From NCBI GenBank assembly GCA_023666835.1, contig JAMPBJ010000001.1, forward strand, positions 90,210 to 134,903: a stretch of DNA of 44,694 bases. The letters are read 5' to 3'. Origin of the DNA: Bacteroides sp. (GTDB lineage Bacteria > Bacteroidota > Bacteroidia > Bacteroidales > Muribaculaceae). The notes under the pieces were generated by a model, which saw only the letters and a program-made list of their open reading frames with translations, was not told the DNA's origin and ran no database searches. Shown here in pieces: positions 6,995 through 15,795 of this stretch; positions within the stretch are counted from its first letter, which is position 1, and each line of letters opens with the position of its first letter. The translations under genes and the position numbers were made by a program.

Positions 6995-8788
6995 ATGACT
7001 GAAGAAGTAAAAAATTCACCCATCGAAGATTTCGACTGGGAAGCCTATGAGAACGGAGATGCTCAGGGCGAAAAGACTCGTGAAGAGCTCACCAAGACTT
7101 ACGACGAGTCGCTCAACACCGTCAAAGACAAAGAAGTAATCGAAGGTACCATCATCGCCCTCAACAAACGCGAAGCAGTGGTTAACATCGGCTACAAATC
7201 GGACGGTATCATCCCCATGAATGAATTCCGCTACAATCCCGACCTGAAAGTCGGCGACACTGTTGAGGTGTTCATCGAAAACCAGGAGGATAAGAAAGGT
7301 CAGCTTATTCTCTCACACCGTAAAGCTCGCGCAGCCCGCTCTTGGGATCGCATCAATGAAGCTTTGGAAAAAGACGAAATCATCAAGGGCTACATCAAAT
7401 GCCGCACCAAAGGTGGCATGATCGTCGATGTGTTCGGAATCGAGGCCTTCCTTCCCGGTTCGCAGATCGATGTTCGCCCGATCCGCGACTACGATGTTTA
7501 CGTTGGCAAGACCATGGAATTCAAGGTTGTGAAAATCAATCAAGAATTCAAAAACGTTGTTGTGTCGCATAAAGCACTCATCGAGGCTGAGCTCGAGCAG
7601 CAGAAACGCGAAATCATCGCCAAGCTCGAAAAGGGTCAGATCCTTGAAGGTACTGTTAAAAACATCACTTCCTACGGTGTGTTTATCGACCTCGGCGGTG
7701 TCGACGGTCTTATCCACATCACCGACCTCTCTTGGGGCCGCGTAAGCCATCCGCAGGAAATCCTTGAACTCGACCAGAAGCTCAACGTGGTTATCCTCGA
7801 CTTCGACGACGAAAAGAAACGTATCGCCCTCGGTCTCAAGCAGCTCATGCCCCATCCTTGGGATGCTCTTGATCCCAACCTCAAAGTTGGCGACAAGGTT
7901 AAAGGCCGCGTAGTGGTTATGGCCGACTACGGTGCATTCATCGAAATCGCTCCCGGAGTTGAAGGTCTTATCCACGTCAGCGAAATGTCGTGGAGCGCAC
8001 ACCTCCGCTCGGCCCAGGACTTCATGAAGGTCGGCGACGAAATTGAAGCCGTCATCCTGACACTCGACCGCGAAGAACGCAAGATGAGCCTCGGCATCAA
8101 GCAGCTCAAAAACGATCCTTGGGAAAACATCGAAACCAAATATCCCGTTGGTTCGAAACACACTGCCAAAGTTCGCAACTTCACCAACTTCGGTGTGTTT
8201 GTTGAAATCGAAGAAGGCGTCGATGGTCTTATCCACATCTCCGACCTTTCCTGGACCAAGAAGATCAAACACCCCAGCGAATTCACTCAGATCGGTGCCG
8301 ACATCGATGTTCAGGTTCTTGAAATCGACAAGGAAAACCGCCGTCTGTCGCTCGGACATAAACAGCTCGAGGAAAATCCCTGGGACGTATTTGAAACCAT
8401 CTTCACCAATGGTTCGATCCACGAAGGCACTATCGTTGAAATGGTAGACAAGGGTGCAGTTATCGCTCTTCCCTACGGTGTTGAAGGCTTTGCCACTCCC
8501 AAACATCTCGTTAAGGAAGATGGAACTCAGGCTAAGGTTGACGAAAAACTCAACTTCAAAGTCATCGAGTTTAACAAAGACAGCAAACGCATCATTCTTT
8601 CTCACAGCCGCATCTTCGAAGATGAAGCAAAGGCCGAACGCAACGAAGCCCGCAAGGCAAAACGCGCTGCTTCTGCAAGCAAACGTGCCGAAGAAACTCC
8701 GATGCTCAACCAGCCCATCGAGAAAACCACTCTCGGCGATCTCGAAGCTCTCGCTGCTCTGAAGGAGAAACTCTCCGACAACAAGTAA
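6995..8788 (+). CDS. rpsA: 30S ribosomal protein S1
   Basis: A 597-residue RNA-binding ribosomal protein that helps the 30S subunit load and unfold mRNA leaders, which matters in a lineage that rarely uses Shine-Dalgarno pairing. Six S1 (OB-fold) repeats run from about residue 45 to 540; typical pieces are GVFIDLGGVDGLIHITDLSW, GAFIEIAPGVEGLIHVSEMS and GVFVEIEEGVDGLIHISDLS. After them comes a basic, Ala-rich tail (about 545-575) and a short conserved end with TTLGDLEALAALKEKL. It is longer than E. coli S1 (557) because of that tail. It is monocistronic, with a strong promoter before it and a strong terminator at 8815-8848. The codon use is that of a highly expressed gene. Confidence 0.97.
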   Translation: MTEEVKNSPIEDFDWEAYENGDAQGEKTREELTKTYDESLNTVKDKEVIEGTIIALNKREAVVNIGYKSDGIIPMNEFRYNPDLKVGDTVEVFIENQEDKKGQLILSHRKARAARSWDRINEALEKDEIIKGYIKCRTKGGMIVDVFGIEAFLPGSQIDVRPIRDYDVYVGKTMEFKVVKINQEFKNVVVSHKALIEAELEQQKREIIAKLEKGQILEGTVKNITSYGVFIDLGGVDGLIHITDLSWGRVSHPQEILELDQKLNVVILDFDDEKKRIALGLKQLMPHPWDALDPNLKVGDKVKGRVVVMADYGAFIEIAPGVEGLIHVSEMSWSAHLRSAQDFMKVGDEIEAVILTLDREERKMSLGIKQLKNDPWENIETKYPVGSKHTAKVRNFTNFGVFVEIEEGVDGLIHISDLSWTKKIKHPSEFTQIGADIDVQVLEIDKENRRLSLGHKQLEENPWDVFETIFTNGSIHEGTIVEMVDKGAVIALPYGVEGFATPKHLVKEDGTQAKVDEKLNFKVIEFNKDSKRIILSHSRIFEDEAKAERNEARKAKRAASASKRAEETPMLNQPIEKTTLGDLEALAALKEKLSDNK

Positions 8789-8814
8789 TCGAATTTCAAT
8801 CTTTTTTACTCAAT

Positions 8815-8850
8815 AAGAGGCCGCGTCGAATTCCGACGCGGCCTCTTTGC
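8815..8850 (+). terminator. Intrinsic terminator of rpsA
   Basis: AAGAGGCCGCGTCG (8815-8828) pairs perfectly with CGACGCGGCCTCTT (8834-8847) over an AATTC loop, a 14-bp GC-rich stem ending in T residues. Because it is symmetric it may also serve the convergent DUF4136 gene. Confidence 0.85.
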
Positions 8851-8869
8851 GCATTGATATTTGAGTTCT

Positions 8870-9511
8870 TTATTTGCGGACGGGGACAGGGAATTTGGAG
8901 AAGAGGGTCTGGACGGCTTCGGCTATTCCCTTGAGGTCGCGCAGCTGGCTGTCGCCGTTGTCGAGTATGGTGGCCACGCTGGCTGAATAGATGGGTGAGT
9001 GGTTGGTCATGTCGACGAGGTCCATCGTCAGAACGCCTTCACGATACAGACTGGGAACCCACTGGGTGACCGTAGTGTAGTTGGGCCAATAGTAGGCACG
9101 TGGATAAATGAAATAGGGCACTACGCCATTGACAGGTGCTCCGGGCGATGGCGGCGGTGGCAGGAGTGCAGGCACGGGAGCCGGTACGGGTGTTTGCACG
9201 GTGGTGGTGTAGGGAGTGTTGACCAGCTCTTTGCGCACGGTCAGACCGAAATTGACAAGCATGTTGGAGTTTGGATCTTCGACGTAGCCTCGTTCCACCA
9301 TCTGTTCGCGAATGGCGGCGGCTATGTTGTAGTAGCTGACCATCGTCATGCCGGGCGGTAGAGATCCCTCGTCGGGTGTCACGATGCGGAAAGTGTTGAA
9401 CTGCTGTAGCTCGGAGGCATTGTATGTTTCGCTGAATGTCAGTGAATACGGGCTGCATTGCGTCAGCAACAGGGCAATTGAGCCGAGAAATATTGAAAAA
9501 ATCCTCTTCAT
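8870..9511 (-). CDS. DUF4136 family lipoprotein
   Basis: A 213-residue exported protein. Residues 1-18 are a lipoprotein signal and LLTQC supplies the lipidated Cys19. The body has the DUF4136 pattern: a conserved start (FNTFRIV), NMLVNFGLTVRKE in the middle, and GVLTMDLVDMTNHSPIYSAS near the end. A Pro-rich stretch (TPVPAPVPALLPPPPSPGAP, about 107-126) splits the domain and is probably a flexible loop. Its function is unknown; such proteins sit on the periplasmic or outer face. It stands alone and converges with rpsA. Confidence 0.8.
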   Translation of the reverse strand: MKRIFSIFLGSIALLLTQCSPYSLTFSETYNASELQQFNTFRIVTPDEGSLPPGMTMVSYYNIAAAIREQMVERGYVEDPNSNMLVNFGLTVRKELVNTPYTTTVQTPVPAPVPALLPPPPSPGAPVNGVVPYFIYPRAYYWPNYTTVTQWVPSLYREGVLTMDLVDMTNHSPIYSASVATILDNGDSQLRDLKGIAEAVQTLFSKFPVPVRK

Positions 9512-9593
9512 AGTGGTAGTTGTTAGTCACACATTTATAACGAATCAACCACTTGAAAGGTTTTTGCCGTAGGGTAGCGCGGCTATAGCCGGC

Positions 9594-10265
9594 CTATTCG
9601 TCGATGGTGTAGTTGAGGAAGCGGATGAAGGGATAGAGTGTGCTGTAGGCCTCGGCTGATTTTTCGGGCCATGCCGGATCAAGAAACCATTGGCGGTCGC
9701 AGGGGCGGAAACGTCCGTAGTTTGTCATGCGCAGATATTCGGCTTGTGGATGATTGCGATCCCAGCCTTTGGGGATGGTCTTGAGGGTGGAGCAACACCA
9801 TTGAGGAAAATTTTGCATCATCTGAGGCGAGTTGACAATCTCTTCCCATTCCTCGATGTTGTCGACTATAGCATTGCGCATTTTGCGAAGCAACTGAGGC
9901 TCGACACACCACAATCCGCCATAGAGACCCTGATCGTAGGTGCGGGCAATGCCAAGCTCTATATAGTAGCCGGCATATCGGCTCTTGCGTCCGCCTTGAC
10001 ACACGGAGGCGGAGAAGTGGGTTTTGTAGGGCGTTTTGTCTTTTGAAAAGCGGGTGTCGCGATAGATTCTGTAGGCGGCGCTTTTGCCTGTCTGATTGGC
10101 CACCGTGGGGTCGAACTGTGCCATCAGTGCTATCATTCGGTCGAGATCTTCGAGCCATGATGCGCGAAGCGTTTCATACTCGGTGCGGTGGGCTTCAAAC
10201 CAGGGGCGGTTGTTGTTTGCGGCCAATTGGTCGAACCATTTGTAAAGTCGCTCTACGTAGTACAT
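9594..10265 (-). CDS. DUF2461 family protein
   Basis: A 223-residue cytosolic protein of the DUF2461 (TIGR02453) family. The signs are NNNRPWFEAHRTEYE near the N-terminus, YRIYRDTRFSKDKTPYKTHF at about 66-85, and GYYIELG with GGLWCVEPQLLRKMR afterwards. The family is widespread and has no established reaction. It is last in the minus-strand psd-pssA-DUF4834-DUF2461 run, 18 nt after the DUF4834 gene, so it is co-transcribed with phosphatidylethanolamine synthesis genes; a link to membrane work is only suggested by position. Confidence 0.85.
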   Translation of the reverse strand: MYYVERLYKWFDQLAANNNRPWFEAHRTEYETLRASWLEDLDRMIALMAQFDPTVANQTGKSAAYRIYRDTRFSKDKTPYKTHFSASVCQGGRKSRYAGYYIELGIARTYDQGLYGGLWCVEPQLLRKMRNAIVDNIEEWEEIVNSPQMMQNFPQWCCSTLKTIPKGWDRNHPQAEYLRMTNYGRFRPCDRQWFLDPAWPEKSAEAYSTLYPFIRFLNYTIDE

Positions 10266-10283
10266 GCTTGTCGGTTGTGTCGG

Positions 10284-10643
10284 TTATTTGATGTCTTCCC
10301 ATTCCACGTCGACGATCTGCTGTTCGACTTGGGTAGTGGTGTGAGTCGAGGTGTCGCCGGATTTGGAAGACGAGTCGGCCTCAACAGAGATTTCCTCGTA
10401 TTTCACATATTCGCCTGTGGAGCTGTCGAAGATTTTTTTGTGTGGGGCGCGGTGCCATCCTGCGGCGCGGCGGTTGTCGGAGTGACGGGTCTGATGTGAC
10501 GGGTCGGGGCCGTCCGACATCGGTGAGCCGCCAAACATCTGTTCGTACATTTGGCGTGCATTGTTTTGCATTTTGCGGATTAGCCACCATTTTAGTAGTT
10601 TCCATCCCAGAATGATGCACACTATGAATATCAGAAATCCCAT
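10284..10643 (-). CDS. DUF4834 family small membrane protein
   Basis: A 119-residue protein. Residues 1-17 are one membrane helix (GFLIFIVCIILGWKLLKWW) followed by a basic patch, and the rest is polar and low in structure, ending in an acidic segment (VEQQIVDVEWEDIK). This matches the Bacteroidetes DUF4834 family. It has no known function. It lies between pssA and the DUF2461 gene, 92 nt after pssA. Confidence 0.75.
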   Translation of the reverse strand: MGFLIFIVCIILGWKLLKWWLIRKMQNNARQMYEQMFGGSPMSDGPDPSHQTRHSDNRRAAGWHRAPHKKIFDSSTGEYVKYEEISVEADSSSKSGDTSTHTTTQVEQQIVDVEWEDIK

Positions 10644-10735
10644 TAAGATAAAGATAATTGAGTTACAAATTCTTGTCTTTTTAATCAGTGACAGGAATCA
10701 TCGAGTAGAACAATAATTGGGCTGACGTGGTTTGG

Positions 10736-11491
10736 TCAAATATCTTTTTTGTTGTCTTCGATCTCCACTTTGATCTTGACTGTGGAGAGGAAGATGTAGG
10801 CAACGATGGTCCACATCAGTCCTTCGAGGCCGAAGATGGCAACGAGTGCAATGGCAATGACAATGATCAGATAGCGCTGAATGTTTTCCCAGATGCGGAA
10901 GTTTTTAAACTTGAGAGAAAAGAGGTGAATGTTGCTAACCATCAGCAGTGATACGCCCACTATGATCACGGCAGTAGCCCAGTTGGGAAGGGGAGTGAGG
11001 TATAACCGCGTGCCTTCAATAGTTGGGTGGAACCATGCTATGAGACCAATCCAGAAGATGGCGCCGGCAGGGATCGGAAGGCCGATGAATGAAGTGGTCT
11101 GGCGATCATCGATGTTGAAGCGTGCCAGACGCAGGGCACCCATGGCAGGGATGAAGAGGGCGACGAAAGCCCATGGCGACATTTCATTAGTGTTGGCGAG
11201 GCATATGCAGTTGAACAAAAGCAATGCCGGAGCCACACCGAAACTGACAAGGTCGGCCAGCGAGTCGAGCTCTTTGCCCAGGGGCGAGTAGGCTTTGAGC
11301 AGACGGGCGGCGGCGCCATCGCAGAAATCGAACACGGCGGCAGCTCCGATGCAGATGAAGGCCCATTGGTAGCCATAGAGCGATCCGTAGAGTTCGCAAA
11401 AACGGAATGCGAATATGCATGCCATCACTCCCGACAGGAGGTTGAGGCATGTGATGGTGTTGGGTATGCTTTTTCTAATAGCGTCGAACAT
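10736..11491 (-). CDS. pssA: CDP-diacylglycerol-serine O-phosphatidyltransferase
   Basis: Joins CDP-diacylglycerol and L-serine into phosphatidylserine at the inner membrane, the step before Psd. The protein has 251 residues and several membrane helices. The CDP-alcohol phosphotransferase motif is complete: DFCDGAAARLLKAYSPLGKE followed by LDSLADL (about 70-97), with the aspartates that bind Mg and CMP. The frame opens at 11560 inside psd, but the ATG at 11491 (MFDAIRKSIPNTITCLN) gives the family N-terminus and leaves a 49-nt gap after psd. It is the second gene of the operon. Confidence 0.92.
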   Translation of the reverse strand: MFDAIRKSIPNTITCLNLLSGVMACIFAFRFCELYGSLYGYQWAFICIGAAAVFDFCDGAAARLLKAYSPLGKELDSLADLVSFGVAPALLLFNCICLANTNEMSPWAFVALFIPAMGALRLARFNIDDRQTTSFIGLPIPAGAIFWIGLIAWFHPTIEGTRLYLTPLPNWATAVIIVGVSLLMVSNIHLFSLKFKNFRIWENIQRYLIIVIAIALVAIFGLEGLMWTIVAYIFLSTVKIKVEIEDNKKDI

Positions 11492-11540
11492 GATGTGAAT
11501 TTTTTTGTATGGCATGAGGTTTGAAGTGCAACGCAGGCGA

Positions 11541-12203
11541 CTAGGGCGCCAGACGTCCAACTTCGGTCACGCCGCCGATGGTTTTGTCGCCGATTTTCAC
11601 GAAAATTTCTGTGTCGAGCGGGAGATAGATGTCGACACGCGAGCCGAATTTTATGAATCCCATGTGCTCTTCGATGTTGGCTTTTTCGCCGGGTTCGGCA
11701 TAGGTGACGATGCGTCGTGCAATGGCACCGGCCACCTGACGCACCAGCACTTCCTTGCCGTCAGTGGTGCGGATCACGATTGTGCTTCGTTCGTTTTCGG
11801 TGCTCGATTTGGGCAGATAGGCCGAATAGAATCGTCCGGCATGATGGCGCACAAGTTCAACGGTGCCATCGACCGGGAACCAGTTGGCATGGACGTTGAG
11901 GATGGTCATAAACACCGAAAGCTGAATCACCTCGCGATTGAGGTATTCGCTCTCGAATGTTTTTTCCAAGGCCACGACCGTGCCGTCGACCGACGAAACG
12001 ACCACGCGGTCGCGATTGCCGGGGAAATGGCGTCGGGGCGAGCGGAAGAAATTGAGCACCAGCAAAAAGAGAATTGCCGATACGGATGTAAAGACAATGG
12101 GTATGATCCGCTGGCCGATAAACATCCATGCCAATAGATTTATCACTATCAGCATGATGACCAGTATGACAAGTATGTTGGTTCCTTCTCTGTGGATCTT
12201 CAT
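11541..12203 (-). CDS. psd: Phosphatidylserine decarboxylase proenzyme
   Basis: Decarboxylates phosphatidylserine to phosphatidylethanolamine. At 220 residues it belongs to the short (PSD-A/archaetidylserine-like) class. Two hydrophobic helices fill residues about 9-50. The body has NFFRSPRRHFPG, then SVDGTVV, then FMTILNVHANWFPVDGTV with the catalytic His. Self-cleavage would occur at Gly187-Ser188 in MGFIKFGSRVD, making the pyruvoyl cofactor from Ser188. It is first in the operon, with a TATCTTTG box 53 bases upstream. Confidence 0.93.
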   Translation of the reverse strand: MKIHREGTNILVILVIMLIVINLLAWMFIGQRIIPIVFTSVSAILFLLVLNFFRSPRRHFPGNRDRVVVSSVDGTVVALEKTFESEYLNREVIQLSVFMTILNVHANWFPVDGTVELVRHHAGRFYSAYLPKSSTENERSTIVIRTTDGKEVLVRQVAGAIARRIVTYAEPGEKANIEEHMGFIKFGSRVDIYLPLDTEIFVKIGDKTIGGVTEVGRLAP

Positions 12204-12255
12204 TGTCGGTATTGCTGTAATCCGGTCAGCGATCGGATATAATTCTTCCTGTCTG

Positions 12256-12263
12256 CAAAGATA
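12256..12263 (-). promoter_or_regulatory. -7 element TATCTTTG for the psd operon
   Basis: A minus-strand TATCTTTG that gives a leader of about 45-50 nt to psd. No convincing -33 box was seen at 19-20 bp. Confidence 0.5.
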
Positions 12264-12348
12264 ATGTTTTTTTTATAATAATTCGGATTTTGCCCGTTTT
12301 TTTCAAACATGTGGCCGTATTGGGTACATGTGTGTGCCGTCCGGAGTG

Positions 12349-14034
12349 TTATTCCATCAGTTTGCGGTAGCGGCGACGCGGCGGTTCTTTTCCTCCGTTT
12401 TTGGTCTTTTTATACTCCTCGTAGTCGGAATACGAACCTTCGTAGAACACCACCTGTCCGTCGCCTTCAAACGAAAGGATGTGGGTGCAGATGCGGTCGA
12501 GGAACCAGCGGTCGTGGCTGACAACCACCGCACATCCGGCAAAATCTTCGAGGCCCTCTTCGAGTGCACGCAAAGTGTTGACGTCGATGTCGTTGGTGGG
12601 TTCGTCGAGCAGGAGCACGTTGCCCTCTTCTTTCAGAGCCATGGCAAGATGCAGGCGGTTGCGTTCGCCTCCCGACAGCACTCCGATCTTCTTCTCCTGG
12701 TCGGCTCCCGAGAAATTGAATTTCGAGAGATATGCGCGAGCGTTGACATCGCGGCCTCCCATGCGGAACGATTCCACACCTTGCGAAATCACTTCATAGA
12801 CCGATTTTTCGGGCAAAAGGTCGTGGTGGGTCTGGTCGACATAGGCAATCTTGACTGTTTCGCCCACGTCGAATGTGCCGGCATCGGGTTGCATCTGCTT
12901 CATGATCAGCCGGAAGAGTGTGGTTTTGCCGGCGCCGTTTGGCCCGATCACTCCGACAATACCGTTGGGCGGCAGCATGAAGTTGAGATTTTCAAACAGT
13001 TTCTTGTTGCCGAACGATTTGGAGAGTCCGGTGGCCTCGATCACCTTCTGACCCAGACGCGGGCCGTTGGGGATGAATATTTCAAGACGCTCTTCGCGTT
13101 GCTTCTGGTCTTCGTTGAGCAAGCGGTCGTAGCTCGACAGACGGGCTTTGCCCTTGGCCTGACGCGCTTTCGGAGCCATTCTGACCCATTCGAGTTCGCG
13201 CTCGAGAGTCTTGCGGCGTTTGCTTGCCTGCTTTTCCTCCATGGCCATGCGTTTGGTCTTCTGGTCGAGCCATGAAGAATAGTTGCCTTTCCAGGGGATG
13301 CCTTCGCCACGGTCGAGTTCGAGAATCCAACCGGCCACGTGGTCAAGGAAGTAGCGGTCGTGGGTGATTGCAATCACCGTGCCGGGATACTGCTGTAGGT
13401 GCTGTTCGAGCCAGTCGATCGATTCGGCGTCGAGGTGGTTGGTGGGTTCGTCGAGCAGAAGTACGTCGGGCTGCTGAAGAAGCAGTCGGCACAAGGCCAC
13501 GCGGCGACGTTCGCCTCCCGACAGGGTGTTGACGGGCTGGTCGTCGGGCGGACACTGGAGGGCGTCCATTGCGCGCTCGAGTTTGCTGTCGATGTTCCAT
13601 GCGTCGGCGGCGTCGAGGGCATCCTGGAGCTCGGCTTGTCGGGCGATCAATGCGTCCATTTTGTCGGGATCTTCAAGAACATCCGGGTCGGCAAAAGCTT
13701 CGTTGACGCGATCGAATTCGGCCAGAAGATCCATGATGGGCTGAACGCCTTCGCGCACGCATTCGATCACGGTCTTGTCGGGGTCGAGTTGCGGATCCTG
13801 TTCGAGATACCCAACGGTGTAGCCCGGAGAGAACACCACTTCTCCCTGGTAGCTCTTGTCTATGCCGGCGATGATTTTGAGCAATGATGATTTGCCGGAA
13901 CCGTTGAGACCTATGATGCCGATTTTGGCTCCATAGAAGAATGACAGGTATATGTTTTTAAGTACTTGTTTTTGGGGAGGGTAGGTTTTGGATACGCCTA
14001 CCATTGAGAATATGATCTTTTTGTCGTCGGCCAT
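12349..14034 (-). CDS. ettA: ABC-F ATPase, energy-dependent translational throttle protein EttA
   Basis: A 561-residue soluble protein with two ABC ATPase domains and no membrane segment. EttA binds the ribosomal E site and gates the first elongation steps according to ATP/ADP. Walker A motifs are GLNGSGKSS (42-50) and GPNGAGKTT; the signatures are LSGGERRRVALCRL and LSGGERNRLHLA; the Walker B motifs are VLLLDEPTNHLD and VLLLDEPTNDID. The arm and linker between the domains are present (about 240-310). The start ATG at 14034 (MADDKKIIFSM) is preferred over an upstream extension that runs into def. It begins 32 nt after def and ends the PF07929-ruvX-def-ettA run. Confidence 0.93.
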   Translation of the reverse strand: MADDKKIIFSMVGVSKTYPPQKQVLKNIYLSFFYGAKIGIIGLNGSGKSSLLKIIAGIDKSYQGEVVFSPGYTVGYLEQDPQLDPDKTVIECVREGVQPIMDLLAEFDRVNEAFADPDVLEDPDKMDALIARQAELQDALDAADAWNIDSKLERAMDALQCPPDDQPVNTLSGGERRRVALCRLLLQQPDVLLLDEPTNHLDAESIDWLEQHLQQYPGTVIAITHDRYFLDHVAGWILELDRGEGIPWKGNYSSWLDQKTKRMAMEEKQASKRRKTLERELEWVRMAPKARQAKGKARLSSYDRLLNEDQKQREERLEIFIPNGPRLGQKVIEATGLSKSFGNKKLFENLNFMLPPNGIVGVIGPNGAGKTTLFRLIMKQMQPDAGTFDVGETVKIAYVDQTHHDLLPEKSVYEVISQGVESFRMGGRDVNARAYLSKFNFSGADQEKKIGVLSGGERNRLHLAMALKEEGNVLLLDEPTNDIDVNTLRALEEGLEDFAGCAVVVSHDRWFLDRICTHILSFEGDGQVVFYEGSYSDYEEYKKTKNGGKEPPRRRYRKLME

Positions 14035-14066
14035 TGCGATGTGATGTTTTGTTAGAAGATGGGGTC

Positions 14067-14636
14067 TTATTTGCGTCCGGGGCGAGGAGCATAGCGCACG
14101 GCATAGTCGCATCGGATGCGTGCGTTGGCTATGTCGGAGAGTTTGCCTTTGATCAGCTGTTTGCGGATCGGCGAGATGTGGTCGATATACATTTTGCCTT
14201 CGAGGTGGTCACATTCGTGCTGGACGATGCGGGCAAGGAAGCCGCCGATCACTTCTTCGTGGGGCTGAAAGTCTTCGTCGACCCATTTGAGGCGAATGTT
14301 GTGGACGCGTTTCACTTTCTCTGATAGTCCGGGCAGACTGAGGCAACCTTCGAAACAGGTCTCCGGGTCGCCGTCGAGAATTTCGATTTCGGGGTTGATC
14401 AGGGTGAGTTTGCGGCCTGCACATTCGGGGTGGGAATCGCCGACCGGGTCAGCATCGATGACCACAATGCGGTCGTTGCGCCCTATCTGGGGAGCGGCAA
14501 GTCCGACGCCCTCGCTGTCGTACATCGTTTCATACATGTCGGCCACGAGTTTTTTCAGATCGGGATAGTCGGGGCCAACGGGTTGTGAAATTTTACGGAG
14601 CACGGGATGACCGTAGAGATATATGGGAAGTTTCAT
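14067..14636 (-). CDS. def: Peptide deformylase
   Basis: Removes the formyl group from the N-terminal methionine of new proteins. At 189 residues it has all three motifs: GVGLAAPQ (43-50), EGCLSLPG (96-103, Cys98 metal ligand) and QHECDHLEG (139-147, the HExxH metal site with Glu141). The start overlaps the stop of ruvX by one base (TAATG), so translation is probably coupled. Confidence 0.95.
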   Translation of the reverse strand: MKLPIYLYGHPVLRKISQPVGPDYPDLKKLVADMYETMYDSEGVGLAAPQIGRNDRIVVIDADPVGDSHPECAGRKLTLINPEIEILDGDPETCFEGCLSLPGLSEKVKRVHNIRLKWVDEDFQPHEEVIGGFLARIVQHECDHLEGKMYIDHISPIRKQLIKGKLSDIANARIRCDYAVRYAPRPGRK

Positions 14637-15064
14637 TATAGCGTTTGTTTGTATTGGTTGCTTTGGATGTAGTCGTTGAGAATGATGGCGGCGGCAATGG
14701 TGTCGACGGCGGCTTTGTCGCGTCGTTGCATCTTCTTCATACCCATGTCGATCATCGACCGATGGGCAATGACCGAGGTGAATCTTTCGTCGAAAAATTC
14801 CACCGGCAAGTCGGGAAGTGCTTTGCGCAACCGGGCTATTCCGGGGGTGATATAGTTCATCGATTCGCTTGGTGTGCCGGCCGTGGTGGTAGGCAGCCCG
14901 ACGATGATTCGATCGACCTGTTCGGAGGTGGTGTATTGTTTGATGAATTCGATAAGATCGGATGTGGCCACGGTGGTCAGCCCGTTGGCCACAATGCGCA
15001 TAGGATCAGTGACTGCAATGCCGCACCGGCGGCGTCCGTAGTCAATGGCCATCAAGCGTCCCAA
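14636..15064 (-). CDS. ruvX: Putative pre-16S rRNA nuclease / Holliday junction resolvase (YqgF/RuvX)
   Basis: A protein of about 142 residues with an RNase-H-like fold. Motifs are [17 protein letters not shown] (first catalytic Asp), IIVGLPTT, then FFDERFTSV and the final [15 protein letters not shown]. coli YqgF trims the 16S rRNA 5' end. The first in-frame ATG gives MAIDYG at 15052, but the family normally begins M-x-R-[IL]-x-AIDYG. A TTG at 15064, 4 nt after the upstream stop, restores exactly that (GRLMAIDYG), so a TTG start is chosen. A longer frame to 15220 lies inside the upstream gene and is not real. Confidence 0.85.
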   Translation of the reverse strand: MGRLMAIDYGRRRCGIAVTDPMRIVANGLTTVATSDLIEFIKQYTTSEQVDRIIVGLPTTTAGTPSESMNYITPGIARLRKALPDLPVEFFDERFTSVIAHRSMIDMGMKKMQRRDKAAVDTIAAAIILNDYIQSNQYKQTL

Positions 15065-15068
15065 TGGC

Positions 15069-15620
15069 TTAAAGGTTTTCGTCGGACAATTCGCCGTAGC
15101 TGTCGGCGTCGAATTCTTCGGGGTTGTATTCGTCGGAGCCGTAAAAGTCTTCGTCGAAGTCAAGGCCGGAGTTGGAGGCTTTGGTGTCGATGGCTGTTTC
15201 GAATTCGTCGAGATCGACAAACTGTGCCGGGGCCTGACCCATTGACAATGAGCAGACGGGATCCTGAAGAGTCTTGCCGGGCTCGCTGCGCTTGAGTTCC
15301 ATGAAGAAAGCGCGGTCGGTCATGTAGTCAAACACGAAGATGAGACGCTGGCCTTCGTCCTCGATGAAGTCGCTGATGATGCATTCTTCCATGATCAGGG
15401 CGTCTTCCGATGAGTCGCTGCCCATGTCTTCGAGGGTGATTTCTTTTTCTTTCTCCCATCCGTCGTCGCAAAGGAAGAAAGAGCTCATCTGGTTTTTGTC
15501 GTAGCCGACCGAGTCGCAAATGGCGTTGCGCAAAGTGAGAAATGAGGCATCGGCATCGATATCGATTTCACGTCGGAAATTGTCGACTTCGTCTGAAACT
15601 AATCTGAATCTGTAGACCAT
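15069..15620 (-). CDS. PF07929 (pRiA4b ORF-3 / IS1096 passenger-like) protein
   Basis: A 183-residue acidic protein. The first 60 residues match the pRiA4b ORF-3 pattern: VYRFRLVSDEVDNFRREIDI, then FLTLRNAICDSVGY, then SSFFLCDDGWEKEKEI; RLIFVFDYMTDRAFFMEL follows. The last 50 residues are very acidic and probably disordered. The family was first noted beside transposons but is a common chromosomal gene in Bacteroidetes, and no transposon is near here. Its function is unknown. The start ATG at 15620 is preferred to an AT-rich upstream extension. It leads the ruvX-def-ettA run. Confidence 0.8.
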   Translation of the reverse strand: MVYRFRLVSDEVDNFRREIDIDADASFLTLRNAICDSVGYDKNQMSSFFLCDDGWEKEKEITLEDMGSDSSEDALIMEECIISDFIEDEGQRLIFVFDYMTDRAFFMELKRSEPGKTLQDPVCSLSMGQAPAQFVDLDEFETAIDTKASNSGLDFDEDFYGSDEYNPEEFDADSYGELSDENL

Positions 15621-15732
15621 AATATGTATAGGGTGTGGTTTGCAATTGGTGAGATTTTCTGCGAATTTAATAAAAAGTCCGTGTAATGAAAAAATAAGAA
15701 ATAAAAAAAGAAATAAGAATATATAAAAATAA

Positions 15733-15762
15733 GAAAGCTCTGCGTTTTTTCGCAGAGCTTTC
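15733..15762 (-). terminator. Intrinsic terminator of the serine palmitoyltransferase gene
   Basis: GAAAGCTCTGCG (15733-15744) pairs with CGCAGAGCTTTC (15751-15762) over a 6-nt loop. On the minus strand it is followed by TTATTTTTATA. It separates spt from the PF07929 operon. Confidence 0.8.
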
Positions 15763-15795
15763 AGGCAAGTTATGAAGCAAATTTGATTGTCTCTC

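Noticed and set aside
7313-8605. Long open frame opposite rpsA (430 codons)
   Set aside because: It is the complement of strongly biased rpsA codons. Its product is a Phe-, Asp- and Val-rich repeat that mirrors the S1 repeats, and it has no promoter or family.
12290-12345. ACATGT pair downstream of ettA as a terminator
   Set aside because: Only six base pairs with a long loop; too weak to list.
15069-15620. Transposon passenger gene suggesting a nearby IS
   Set aside because: The PF07929 name comes from IS1096, but no inverted repeats, transposase or composition change are present; the gene is part of the ruvX-def-ettA run.
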